10,593 nt of DNA from an uncultured bacterium (GCA_913058555.1 CAJXRJ010000202.1:1-10593), one strand, 5' to 3'. Positions 1 to 6,081 are shown, numbered from the stretch's first letter. Program-made: numbers and translations. Notes: a model not told the origin generated them from the letters alone.

Positions 1-46
1 AGATCATGCCTAGTCTCGTGGGCTCGGAGATGTGTATAAGAGACAG
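1..46 (+). other. Nextera i7-side sequencing adapter (artefact)
   Basis: This is not biological sequence. Bases 28-46 read AGATGTGTATAAGAGACAG, the Tn5 mosaic end used in Nextera tagmentation. Bases 13-27 read GTCTCGTGGGCTCGG, the Nextera Read 2 adapter. Bases 5-12 (CATGCCTA) match, from memory, the i7 index N706, and bases 1-4 (AGAT) match the end of the P7 primer. The contig therefore begins with untrimmed adapter and the insert starts at 47. An open frame through it gives the well-known adapter peptide MCIRDS. Confidence 0.97.
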
Positions 47-84
47 CCGTAGAAGTCGTGGAGGAGTTTCTCGTGGGCGTGCAT
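47..84 (-). CDS. 5' fragment of possible SnoaL/NTF2-like protein
   Basis: An ATG at 84-82 on the minus strand opens a frame reading MHAHEKLLHDFYG before it runs into the adapter. A GGAG lies 7 nt upstream of the ATG, one of the few recognisable ribosome-binding sites in the window. The pattern of a short polar start followed by a helix ending in FY is typical of the first helix of SnoaL-like/ketosteroid-isomerase-like (NTF2 superfamily) small proteins. Only about 12 codons are visible, so the family call is a guess by resemblance. The gene would be transcribed away from the beta-lactamase-fold gene and share the spacer at 85-393 with it. The rest is lost at the contig edge. Confidence 0.4.
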
Positions 85-115
85 TGGGGGGGCTCCGCCG
101 GAGGACGGAAGGGGG

Positions 116-137
116 GCGCCTTGGCGCTCCAAGGCGC
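116..137. repeat. Perfect 9-bp stem-loop
   Basis: The arms GCGCCTTGG (116-124) and CCAAGGCGC (129-137) are perfect reverse complements around a 4-nt loop CGCT. A G run just before and a CCCC just after could extend the stem imperfectly. No T run follows on either strand, so it is not a standard intrinsic terminator. It could be a leader structure of the minus-strand gene or a regulator site. Confidence 0.6.
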
Positions 138-139
138 AG

Positions 140-164
140 GCCCCATAAGGCTAAGCGATGGGGC
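140..164. repeat. Inverted repeat GCCCCAT-N11-ATGGGGC
   Basis: Perfect 7-bp arms lie at 140-146 and 158-164 with an 11-nt spacer. The same two 7-mers occur in the opposite order, 4 nt apart, in the divergent spacer at 5775-5792. It could be an operator half-site pair or a coincidence in GC-rich DNA. Confidence 0.35.
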
Positions 165-208
165 GCGGCGACCGACCCAGGGAAAGGCCTCGGACTGTGG
201 GCGGGAGA

Positions 209-225
209 CCCAGGGCACCCCTGGG
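209..225. repeat. 7-bp inverted repeat, 3-nt loop
   Basis: CCCAGGG (209-215) and CCCTGGG (219-225) are perfect reverse complements around a 3-nt loop. No T run follows. It is one of a cluster of hairpins upstream of the beta-lactamase-fold gene. Confidence 0.4.
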
Positions 226-310
226 CCTCGACGTGGAGAGCGACGTGCCACTAGCCCTTGGCAGGGGGGCAGCTCTCAGCGCCTGCGCACTCTGGCGTAT
301 GGGACTGCGA

Positions 311-331
311 ACCCTGCCCCCTGGACAGGGT
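311..331. repeat. 6-bp inverted repeat
   Basis: ACCCTG (311-316) and CAGGGT (326-331) pair around a 9-nt loop. It lies about 60 nt upstream of the ATG of the secreted protein. The short arms in GC-rich DNA make chance quite possible. Confidence 0.3.
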
Positions 332-393
332 GGCCCAATGGCGCTTCCCTATGACCTGTGCCCCTCGAGAGCGACCCCCACTGTCCCAAGCAT

Positions 394-1794
394 ATGGCAA
401 CCTCCACTTCCTTCCTGCTCCAGAGAAGCGCCCCGGCGCGGCCTGGAATCCTGACTCTCCTGGCCCTTGCAACGGTGGGTCAAGCGGCGCCTGCGCCACA
501 AGACGATGCGCTGCAGTCTCAACTCGTTGCCCGTTGCGAGGTGGCAATGGAAACGGGCCGCCTCGAGGGGCTCGTGGTGGTGGTCCAGGTGGGGGACACG
601 GTTCTCCTGGAGCGAGGATGGGGGCGCCTTCCCGGCTCGGAACTTGCCGCCCCAGACACTCTCTTCCGCGCCGAAGCCTTGGTGGAACCCCTCGTGGGTT
701 GGACGGCCATGCACCTTGCGGAGGCGGACAGCCTGAGCGAAGAGTCGATGCTGCATCAGCTGCTCCCCGGTCCCTTCCCCGAAGAGTCGTGGGCCAAGCG
801 TCCCGTGACGGTGCAGCATCTGATGAACCACACGTCGGGGCTGATCGGTTGGGCCTCTTCGTTGCCGTCGGACGGGAAGGTGACCACCGAGAGCCTCGTC
901 CTGCGTGTGGCGGAGCTCGGGATTGAGTCCGAGCCAGGCTCTTGCTTTGACTACAGCGAGTCCAACGGTTTGGTCCTTGGGGCCATTGTGGAGAAGGTCT
1001 CGGGGATGTCAGTGGCAAACGCCGTCCAGGCCCGCGTGCTTGCGCGGCTGGAGTTGGAGGACACTGGCTGGACCAGCGATGGTCCCCCCAAGAACACCGG
1101 CGACCATGGCGCCGCCCGTGAATTCGCCGGGCAGCTCGTCGATGCTCCCGAAGGTGTTCATCCATTTGCAGAGGATCAGTTCTGTTCCACGACCGCGGAC
1201 CTTGCTGCCTTGCTCCGCGCCCTCGGCCAAGGCAAGGTCGTTCGGAAGTCGACGCTGGAGAAGATGCTCACCGAGCGGACGTTGAACGGCGGTGCGCCGA
1301 TCGGCGTGGGGTACGGACTCAACTTCGCCTCCATCGACGAGGTCGATGGATTCAGCATCGGCGGAAGCGCCGAAGGCACGACGATTCACGTGGCCCACTA
1401 CCCCGAATCCGACGTGACGATCGCTTGCTTGGCGGCGCACCCGGAGGCCGCATTGATTCCGTTGGAGCGCGATCTTACGAGGCTTGCCCTCGGGCTCGCC
1501 CTCCCAGGCGCAACCAACGTGCTGCTGCCGCCTGAGGACGCCATGAAGGTCAAGGGGCGATACCAGGTCGGGTGCACGACCCTGGAGGTTTCCGTCCAGA
1601 AGGACGGCACCGTGGTCCTTGCCTCAGCCGATGCCGGCGAGCGGGTGCTCGACTACCGCGGAGCCTTCCAGTTCGTTGCTCACAGCGACGGGGACGTCCG
1701 GTTTGAGTTCGTGGTCCCGGAGGGGGGCGATCATGCGACCGTCCTTCGCATGAATGATCACGGCCGCTACTCTGAAGCGATTCGGGTCCCTTGA
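394..1794 (+). CDS. Secreted beta-lactamase-fold protein lacking catalytic residues
   Basis: The product is 466 aa with the class C beta-lactamase / penicillin-binding-like serine hydrolase fold. The start at 394 is chosen because it gives a signal peptide: a hydrophobic core ILTLLALATVG at about residues 19-29, with likely cleavage after GQA (29-31). A GTG at 358 would add 12 residues; neither start has a clear ribosome-binding site. Family landmarks are present: FR at 91-92, NHTSG at 145-149, PGSCFDYS at 181-188, and a GG-x3-G turn near 323-328. The catalytic motifs are altered. The SxxK nucleophile/base positions are A95 and E98, YxN reads Y187-S-E189, and the HxG/KTG position reads I322-G-G. 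Residues 384-466 resemble the DUF3471 beta domain often found C-terminal in this family. Hydrolase or peptidase activity is therefore unlikely; binding of peptidoglycan or another ligand, or a structural role, is inferred. It ends 39 nt before the sensor kinase and may share its transcript. Confidence 0.85.
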   Translation: MATSTSFLLQRSAPARPGILTLLALATVGQAAPAPQDDALQSQLVARCEVAMETGRLEGLVVVVQVGDTVLLERGWGRLPGSELAAPDTLFRAEALVEPLVGWTAMHLAEADSLSEESMLHQLLPGPFPEESWAKRPVTVQHLMNHTSGLIGWASSLPSDGKVTTESLVLRVAELGIESEPGSCFDYSESNGLVLGAIVEKVSGMSVANAVQARVLARLELEDTGWTSDGPPKNTGDHGAAREFAGQLVDAPEGVHPFAEDQFCSTTADLAALLRALGQGKVVRKSTLEKMLTERTLNGGAPIGVGYGLNFASIDEVDGFSIGGSAEGTTIHVAHYPESDVTIACLAAHPEAALIPLERDLTRLALGLALPGATNVLLPPEDAMKVKGRYQVGCTTLEVSVQKDGTVVLASADAGERVLDYRGAFQFVAHSDGDVRFEFVVPEGGDHATVLRMNDHGRYSEAIRVP

Positions 1795-1833
1795 GAGCGC
1801 TCGCTTTGGCCCCCGCAATGGATCCCAGCTAAG

Positions 1834-3363
1834 ATGGAAAGGCCCCCTCGAAGCGACGTTGGCGGCGACGCGATCATGCACGCGTTCCTTGCCGGATTTC
1901 CCGACGTAGTGATCGTGGCGGACATGCTTGGTCAGATCGTCGGGGTGAGTTCGTCGGTGCATGGACTCCTCGGTTGGAGGTCCGATGAACTCGTCGGGCA
2001 GAACGTTCGAGTCATCGTTCCTGAGCCGCATCATTCAGAGCACGACAAGTACCTCGCCAGGCACCGCGAAACCGGCCATACGTGGATTCTTGGCACCGTC
2101 CGTGAGTTTGATGTCGTTTGCAAGAACGGCACGCTCATCCGGTGCGAGTTGAGCGTTTGGAAGGTCACGCTACCGGGGCGCGTTGGGCTGCACTACTGCG
2201 GTGCGATCAGGAGCATTGCCGATCGCGAGCGGGCAAGGCGGCGGTTGATCCTCAGCGAGGCAAAATTCCGGGCGGTCTTCGACAACGAGAACGAGCTCGT
2301 TCTCCTGTTGGACGAAGGCGGAAGGATCCTCGAAGCCAATCGGCAGACGTACGCACTGACAGGCTGTCAGCCAGCCGATGTGGTCGGGCGACTCTTGGAC
2401 GATGCTCGGATTTGGTCCGAAGCGGACGGCAATCGCGAGGCCATCGCCCGGATGGTGTCCAAGGCCTACGAGCGATTGCTCGCCACTGGACGTGCGGAAG
2501 TCGACGTGCTCGAGCACCGTACGGGCGATGGGCCGATGGCCGTTCACCGAATTCCAAGCGCCACCGGGGCCGCCCTGGTGCCCCGGCCCCACGAGGTGTC
2601 CATTCGTTTGCTGGACGAGGTAGGGGAGGGCCTGCCCCGGGCTGTCGTCGAGATCCGGGATGTGACGGACCTCGTGCGTGCCGAGCAGCGCGAGCGCACT
2701 ATCATGCGATCCTTGGCACGGGTGGGCGAAGAGGCCGCAGTCTTGGCCCACGAACTCCGCTCGCCGGTCTCTGAGTTGGAGATGGCCCTGCGCGCCGTGT
2801 CCAAGCTCCTGGGGGAGGACGAGGGCGCTGTCGTTGCCGAGCTCACGCGGCGGATGCGCCGCCTTGAAGGCCTCTTGGAGCGGACGCTCAGTTTCTCCCG
2901 GCCCCTAGAACTCAACCCCGATAAGGTGTCCTTGAAGGAAGCGTTCTACGGTGCCCTCGACGGGGAGGCCCGGTTGATCAAACGTCACAGGGTGCGGAGC
3001 GCCGTGAACATTGACCCCGCAGCGGAGTTCATTCGAGCGGACGCGGGGGCCTTCGAGGATCTCGCGACGAATCTCATTCGAAACGCGGCTGAAGCGCAGC
3101 CTGACGGCGGACGCATCGAGTTGTCGGCGGTTCCCGCGGCCGGCGACGCGGTGGCGATCACCTTCGAAGACGACGGCCCCGGGATCCCTGTGGAACGAAG
3201 GGACGAGGTCTTCCGTGTATTCGCGACGGACAAGGATGGCGGCACGGGATTCGGCCTTGCACTCGTGCGTAAAATAGCCGAGGCACATGGTGCGACCGTG
3301 GAGCTGCTCGGTGGGACGGGTACGAGCGGCCTCGTGGTTCGGCTCCTCTGGCCTGGCTCCTGA
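1834..3363 (+). CDS. Soluble two-PAS histidine kinase, FixL-like (candidate heme sensor)
   Basis: This 509-aa sensor kinase has no membrane segment, so it should act in the cytoplasm. PAS1 (about 15-132) resembles the heme PAS of FixL. H70 in SEHDKY aligns with the FixL heme ligand His200, R76 with Arg206, I85 with Ile215, R90 with distal Arg220 and V108 with Ile238, all without a gap. DosP has the same 20-residue His-to-Arg spacing. PAS2 spans about 140-285. The dimerisation/phosphoacceptor helix holds H306 in AHELRSP. The ATPase domain shows the N box (N413, N417), the G1 box DDGPG at 446-450 and the G2 box GGTGFGLAL at 469-477, so it looks active. The next gene encodes a FixJ-like regulator, its probable phosphorylation target. 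ATG 1834 has no clear ribosome-binding site; M15 (1876) is an alternative. Kinase identity is secure; heme binding is inferred. Confidence 0.93.
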   Translation: MERPPRSDVGGDAIMHAFLAGFPDVVIVADMLGQIVGVSSSVHGLLGWRSDELVGQNVRVIVPEPHHSEHDKYLARHRETGHTWILGTVREFDVVCKNGTLIRCELSVWKVTLPGRVGLHYCGAIRSIADRERARRRLILSEAKFRAVFDNENELVLLLDEGGRILEANRQTYALTGCQPADVVGRLLDDARIWSEADGNREAIARMVSKAYERLLATGRAEVDVLEHRTGDGPMAVHRIPSATGAALVPRPHEVSIRLLDEVGEGLPRAVVEIRDVTDLVRAEQRERTIMRSLARVGEEAAVLAHELRSPVSELEMALRAVSKLLGEDEGAVVAELTRRMRRLEGLLERTLSFSRPLELNPDKVSLKEAFYGALDGEARLIKRHRVRSAVNIDPAAEFIRADAGAFEDLATNLIRNAAEAQPDGGRIELSAVPAAGDAVAITFEDDGPGIPVERRDEVFRVFATDKDGGTGFGLALVRKIAEAHGATVELLGGTGTSGLVVRLLWPGS

Positions 3364-3467
3364 GATTTACTGCGCCCTCCCATGATCGCGAACCCGGCGA
3401 GCCATTCACCACCGCGCGTGATCCAACAACACATTCCGATTCTCCCTATCTCTTTCCGGCCGACCCC

Positions 3468-4142
3468 ATGACCAAGATCCGAGTATTCGTCCTCGATGAC
3501 CAAGCCATCCTTAGGGCGGCCCTCCGCCGACTCTTGACGGACGACTGTGGCTTCGACGTCGTCGGAGACTCGGGCGATGCCCGGGCGGCCGTGGACCTCG
3601 TCAAAGAGACCCGGCCGGACGTCGTCACCGTGGACATCACCATGCCAGGCCTCTCAGGCATCGATGCCATGCCGATGCTGGCCAAGGCGTCGCCGCGGTC
3701 GAAGTTCCTCGTGCTGACGAACCATGAGTCCGGTCGGTTCCTTGAGGAGGCCTTCAAGGCGGGGGCCTCTGGATTCTTGTCCAAGGACTCCGAGCCCGAT
3801 GAGCTCCGGGTCGCCGTCGAATCCGTTTTCAACGGGCGCAAGTACGTCACCCCCCGGGTGACGAATGCCCTCGTGCAGCGGCTGACTTTCGGGGCGCAGG
3901 ACGGGACCGATGCCGAGCCCGGTGAAGCGGTTGTGGGGCGCCTGGCGGTTCTCACGGCGCGGGAGCGGGAGGTGTTCCAGCTCCTCGCGCTTGGGCACGC
4001 CAACAAAGAAGTGGCGCGGGATCTCGACATCTCGGTGGGGACGGTGAAGAAGCACCGCGAGAACCTGCAGCGAAAGCTCGACGCCCACTCGCCTGCGGAA
4101 CTCGCTCGCATCGCGATCCAAGAGGGGCTCCTGTCCGGTTGA
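3468..4142 (+). CDS. NarL/FixJ-family response regulator
   Basis: This is a 224-aa transcription regulator with the usual two-domain length. The receiver domain (about 3-122) has the acidic pair D10-D11, the phosphoacceptor D56 in DITMPG, T84 and K106, so it should be phosphorylatable. A linker at about 140-158 leads to a LuxR-type helix-turn-helix at about 160-222, with LTAREREVFQLLALG (162-176) and the recognition helix region SVGTVKKHRENL (189-200). It lies 104 nt after the histidine kinase on the same strand, which makes it the likely cognate partner and the pair analogous to FixL-FixJ. No Shine-Dalgarno precedes ATG 3468; the upstream 40 nt are pyrimidine-rich. The gap is large enough for its own promoter. 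Candidate targets are the neighbouring CBS/stress genes, which is inference from position only. Confidence 0.95.
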   Translation: MTKIRVFVLDDQAILRAALRRLLTDDCGFDVVGDSGDARAAVDLVKETRPDVVTVDITMPGLSGIDAMPMLAKASPRSKFLVLTNHESGRFLEEAFKAGASGFLSKDSEPDELRVAVESVFNGRKYVTPRVTNALVQRLTFGAQDGTDAEPGEAVVGRLAVLTAREREVFQLLALGHANKEVARDLDISVGTVKKHRENLQRKLDAHSPAELARIAIQEGLLSG

Positions 4143-4170
4143 GTGGGCCCCTAGCCGGGCAGGCTGCGAA

Positions 4171-4761
4171 TCAAGGCCAGGGTGCTTTTGTTCCCTGGCC
4201 TCCGGTCAGGCCAGCTCGCAAGCGCTTGATGGACTCTTTGAGGGAATCCATCGGGACCGCCTGTCGACGCTCGAGTTCCTCACCGCCTGCATCGACGTGG
4301 GCCTCGAGCTCGCGGAGGAGGCCGGCCGGCTCCCGAAGGCTTCCGTGGCGTCCACCGATGGCGGCGGTCCCTGCGAGCTCCGAGAAGCGCGCCGCCGTCC
4401 AGAGCAGGATGTCATCGATCGTCGAGATCTCCTGTGGGACCCCTGTGTCATCCACCAGGGGAATTCGCCGTGCTCCGATCGAGCGCATCGCGTAGACCTG
4501 ATCGGTCAAGTCCGCGTCAATCGGGAGGGTGCGAACATCCTCGGTCATGCAGCTGGCGACCTTGGTTTCGTCTGGATCACGATCGAAGGCCACGGCGCGC
4601 AGGCAGAGGTCCCGATCCGTCACGATGCCCACGATGCTGTCATCCGGGTCGACCACCACCAAGCTACCGACGCGGGCTTCGTTCATGATCTCGGCGGCCC
4701 GCCTCAGGGGTGTGTCGCTGCGAATGGTCAGGGGGTCGTTGTTGCGCTTACCGTCCAGCAT
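4171..4761 (-). CDS. CBS-pair protein with C-terminal tail
   Basis: This 196-aa cytoplasmic protein has two CBS domains forming one Bateman module. CBS1 (about 5-60) has LTIRSDTPLRRAAEIM (11-26) and the ribose-contact motif TDRD (48-51). CBS2 (about 66-122) has CMTEDVRTLP (71-80) and STIDD (113-117). Such modules bind AMP, ATP, SAM or similar ligands and sense energy state. After the pair there is a tail of about 70 residues (125-196) containing a charged helical stretch (about 145-185) and an uncharged end; I do not recognise it. The ATG at 4761 is chosen because longer forms would overlap the upstream CBS gene, whose stop is 29 nt before it; no Shine-Dalgarno is seen. It is the last gene of the minus-strand set behind the universal stress protein. 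The final codons overlap a hairpin. Confidence 0.85.
   Translation of the reverse strand: MLDGKRNNDPLTIRSDTPLRRAAEIMNEARVGSLVVVDPDDSIVGIVTDRDLCLRAVAFDRDPDETKVASCMTEDVRTLPIDADLTDQVYAMRSIGARRIPLVDDTGVPQEISTIDDILLWTAARFSELAGTAAIGGRHGSLREPAGLLRELEAHVDAGGEELERRQAVPMDSLKESIKRLRAGLTGGQGTKAPWP
4175..4200. terminator. Hairpin between convergent genes
   Basis: GGCCAGGG (4175-4182) and CCCTGGCC (4193-4200) form a perfect 8-bp stem around a 10-nt loop containing TTTT. It lies just after the response regulator stop (4142) and inside the last codons of the convergent CBS gene (stop 4173-4171). No T run follows on either strand, so termination would be non-canonical. It is also partly constrained by coding. 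Confidence 0.4.
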
Positions 4762-4790
4762 GGTTTGGTGTGTGTGGGTGAAGCCAGCGA

Positions 4791-5267
4791 CTACTCGCTG
4801 CCGAAGATCGAACCGGGGGGAGTGGTGGGGTGCTTCTCCTCCTGGAACTCGCGGCTGATCGTGACGGTGAGTCGGTGGATCTGAGTGCCCAAGTACATGA
4901 GGAGGACGTCCGACGAGAGCACCGCCACGAGCGCGCCCTTCTCGTCCGTGAGCCCCACGCGCCGCACGCAATGGGCGCCGAGGAAGCGTGTGGCGTCGGG
5001 AACCGTGGAGTCGGCGGGAAGGGTCAGTAGGGGAGTCGACGCCAGGCTCTGCACGGTGGGTGCGGACGTGCCGGGGGGCCTCGTCAGGGCCCCGAGCGCC
5101 AAGTCCCGGTCCGTCACGAGGCCAATCGGGTCCCCATCGGGCCCCTCGACCACAAGAGATCCCACGAAGTGCCGCTGCATCAGCTGTGCGGCTTCTTTCA
5201 CCGAGGAGCTCGCGGGGACGAAGATGGGCTCGGACGCGAGGCTCTTGAGGTCTTTGGGGCCAGGCAT
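4791..5267 (-). CDS. CBS-pair protein
   Basis: This 158-aa protein consists of one pair of CBS domains and a short tail. CBS1 (about 6-63) has SVKEAAQLM (22-30), VGSLVV (35-40) and TDRD (52-55). CBS2 (about 70-128) is more divergent, with LPADSTVPDATRFL (83-96), and carries LSSD (117-120) where the Ser/Thr-x-x-Asp ligand motif usually sits, so its ligand site may be altered. The tail (about 130-158) is polar and proline-containing. The start is well supported: AAGGAGG lies 4 nt upstream of ATG 5267, and the ATG overlaps the stop of the universal stress gene as TGATG, so the two are probably translationally coupled. The role is likely adenine-nucleotide sensing; the partner protein is unknown. 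Confidence 0.9.
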   Translation of the reverse strand: MPGPKDLKSLASEPIFVPASSSVKEAAQLMQRHFVGSLVVEGPDGDPIGLVTDRDLALGALTRPPGTSAPTVQSLASTPLLTLPADSTVPDATRFLGAHCVRRVGLTDEKGALVAVLSSDVLLMYLGTQIHRLTVTISREFQEEKHPTTPPGSIFGSE

Positions 5268-5713
5268 CAGGCCTCCTTTTCAGCGGGGAAGGCCAAGACG
5301 GGGACCGTGGAGTGACGGAGGATGTTCTCAGCCACGCTTCCGAGAACCATCCTGCGTAGTCCAGTCCTGCCGTGGGTGGACAGGGCGATGAGGTCGACGT
5401 CGTTCTTGTCGGCCCAGTCGGTGATGGCCGTAGCTGGGATAGAGGCTCCGAAGGCCTCGATGCGGACCTCCCGGGCGCCCTTGAGGACCGAAGCGATCCT
5501 CTCCATCTCCACCGTGGCGTGCGCGATTCGAGCGGGCAGATCCGCCCCGTGCATCGGTGGCGCGAACGGGGCTCCCTGGGCGCGGATGGGAGTGTCCTCC
5601 AGGGCGCAAATGAGCGTCACGATCCGATTCTCAAAGAGCTCCGGGGCGCGTTCGATCGGTCGAAGGGAGAGGACCGATAGATCGGTGGGGATCAGGATGT
5701 GTTCGAAGTTCAT
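5267..5713 (-). CDS. Universal stress protein, UspA family
   Basis: This 148-aa single-domain protein has the normal length for the family. It begins with the typical first strand and aspartate, ILIPTDLS (6-13), and ends with the nucleotide-binding segment STHGRTG (112-118) and G125-S126, nine residues after G115, followed by VPVLAFPA (137-144). The first glycine of the G-2x-G-9x-G(S/T) motif is Ser112, a common variant, so ATP binding remains plausible. Such proteins are cytoplasmic dimers induced by starvation, hypoxia or other stress. It is the first gene of a minus-strand set with two CBS-pair proteins; its stop overlaps the next ATG. ATG 5713 lacks a clear Shine-Dalgarno. It is divergent from the four-CBS protein across the spacer at 5714-6081, so one control region may serve both sides. 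Confidence 0.94.
   Translation of the reverse strand: MNFEHILIPTDLSVLSLRPIERAPELFENRIVTLICALEDTPIRAQGAPFAPPMHGADLPARIAHATVEMERIASVLKGAREVRIEAFGASIPATAITDWADKNDVDLIALSTHGRTGLRRMVLGSVAENILRHSTVPVLAFPAEKEA
5272..5280 (-). promoter_or_regulatory. Strong ribosome-binding site for CBS-pair gene
   Basis: On the minus strand the bases read AAAAGGAGG, then CCTG, then ATG. This is the best Shine-Dalgarno in the window and fixes the start at 5267. It lies inside the last codons of the universal stress gene. It stands out because most other genes here lack such a site. Confidence 0.8.
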
Positions 5714-5774
5714 TGTGGGGTTCGGGAACCGGTGTCAGGGCACCCAAGGAGGCCATCTGTTGCGTAGAAGGGCT

Positions 5775-5794
5775 ATGGGGCATGGGCCCCATGC
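5775..5794. promoter_or_regulatory. Palindrome, candidate operator
   Basis: Two overlapping symmetries are present: GCATGGG-C-CCCATGC (5780-5794), and ATGGGGC (5775-5781) paired with GCCCCAT (5786-5792). It is 62 nt upstream of the universal stress protein start and fits the size of a dimeric regulator site. No T run follows. Which regulator binds, if any, cannot be told from the sequence. Confidence 0.45.
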
Positions 5795-5962
5795 GGCAGT
5801 GGCTAGAGTGCGCAGGTCTTAGCCTAACGGAGAAGCGGCAAAGAACCCCGGTGACCCCAGCTCGCAGGTCTGGTGCAGCCAATCCTTCGGTCGAGGGCAC
5901 CACCCAGGCGATCGAACTCGGAGACGTTCCTCTCGCGCGCCCTTCTATAGAGCGGCCTTTTT

Positions 5963-5994
5963 GGGGTCTCTACGCACACCTGCTTAGGGACCCC
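5963..5994. repeat. Imperfect 9-bp stem-loop
   Basis: GGGGTCTCT (5963-5971) and AGGGACCCC (5986-5994) pair with one G-U wobble around a 14-nt loop. It is preceded by a run of five T. It lies 87 nt before the four-CBS gene and could be a leader structure or, on the minus strand, terminator-like. Chance is possible. Confidence 0.3.
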
Positions 5995-6069
5995 GGGGCG
6001 CATAGCGGTCAAGATAGCTCCCTTAGACCGAGCTCCCGCCAGGTTGCTGGTCATGGGAAACTGTCCTTT

Positions 6070-6074
6070 GAGGA
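6070..6074 (+). promoter_or_regulatory. Ribosome-binding site deciding the four-CBS start
   Basis: GAGGA lies 7 nt before ATG 6082. It supports this start over the much longer open frame that begins back in the spacer at 5713. Confidence 0.65.
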
Positions 6075-6081
6075 AACCACG

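Larger units (their letters stand above)
85..393. promoter_or_regulatory. Hairpin-rich divergent spacer
   Basis: This stretch of about 310 nt lies between the possible minus-strand SnoaL-like start and the plus-strand secreted protein. I see no convincing gene in it: frames through it are Arg/Gly/Pro-rich and start without support. It holds four inverted repeats, at 116-137, 140-164, 209-225 and 311-331. No clear -35/-10 pair is visible. If both flanking starts are right, it must contain two divergent promoters. Confidence 0.45.
5714..6081. promoter_or_regulatory. Divergent control region between stress and CBS genes
   Basis: This non-coding spacer of 368 nt lies between the USP-CBS-CBS set (minus) and the four-CBS gene (plus). 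It should hold both promoters. A nearly perfect palindrome lies at 5775-5794 and an imperfect 9-bp stem at 5963-5994. TATAGA at about 5945-5950 is a weak -10 candidate for the plus gene; I see no good matching -35. No FNR/FixK-type TTGAT-N4-ATCAA box was found by eye. An open frame runs through it into the CBS protein but has no family signature. Confidence 0.55.

Noticed and set aside
28..46. Tn5 mosaic end as a transposon boundary
   Set aside because: It is joined to Nextera primer and index sequence, and no transposase gene is present.
6..254. Open frame beginning with MPSLVGSEMCIRDS
   Set aside because: The first residues are translated Nextera adapter, and the rest is Arg/Gly-rich with no family signature.
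251..1165. Long minus-strand open frame opposite the secreted protein
   Set aside because: It is antisense to a gene with a clear fold and signal peptide, and its product is Pro/Arg-rich, as expected for a shadow frame in GC-rich DNA.
394..1794. Active beta-lactamase or resistance gene
   Set aside because: The nucleophile Ser and the general-base Lys are Ala and Glu, and the other two motifs are also changed.
2974..2981. TTGATCAA, like half-sites of an FNR/FixK box
   Set aside because: It lacks the 4-nt spacer of a real TTGAT-N4-ATCAA site and lies inside the kinase coding sequence.
5713..6081. N-terminal extension of the four-CBS protein back to 5713
   Set aside because: The extension has no recognisable domain and crosses the palindrome, while ATG 6082 has a ribosome-binding site and starts the first CBS domain.
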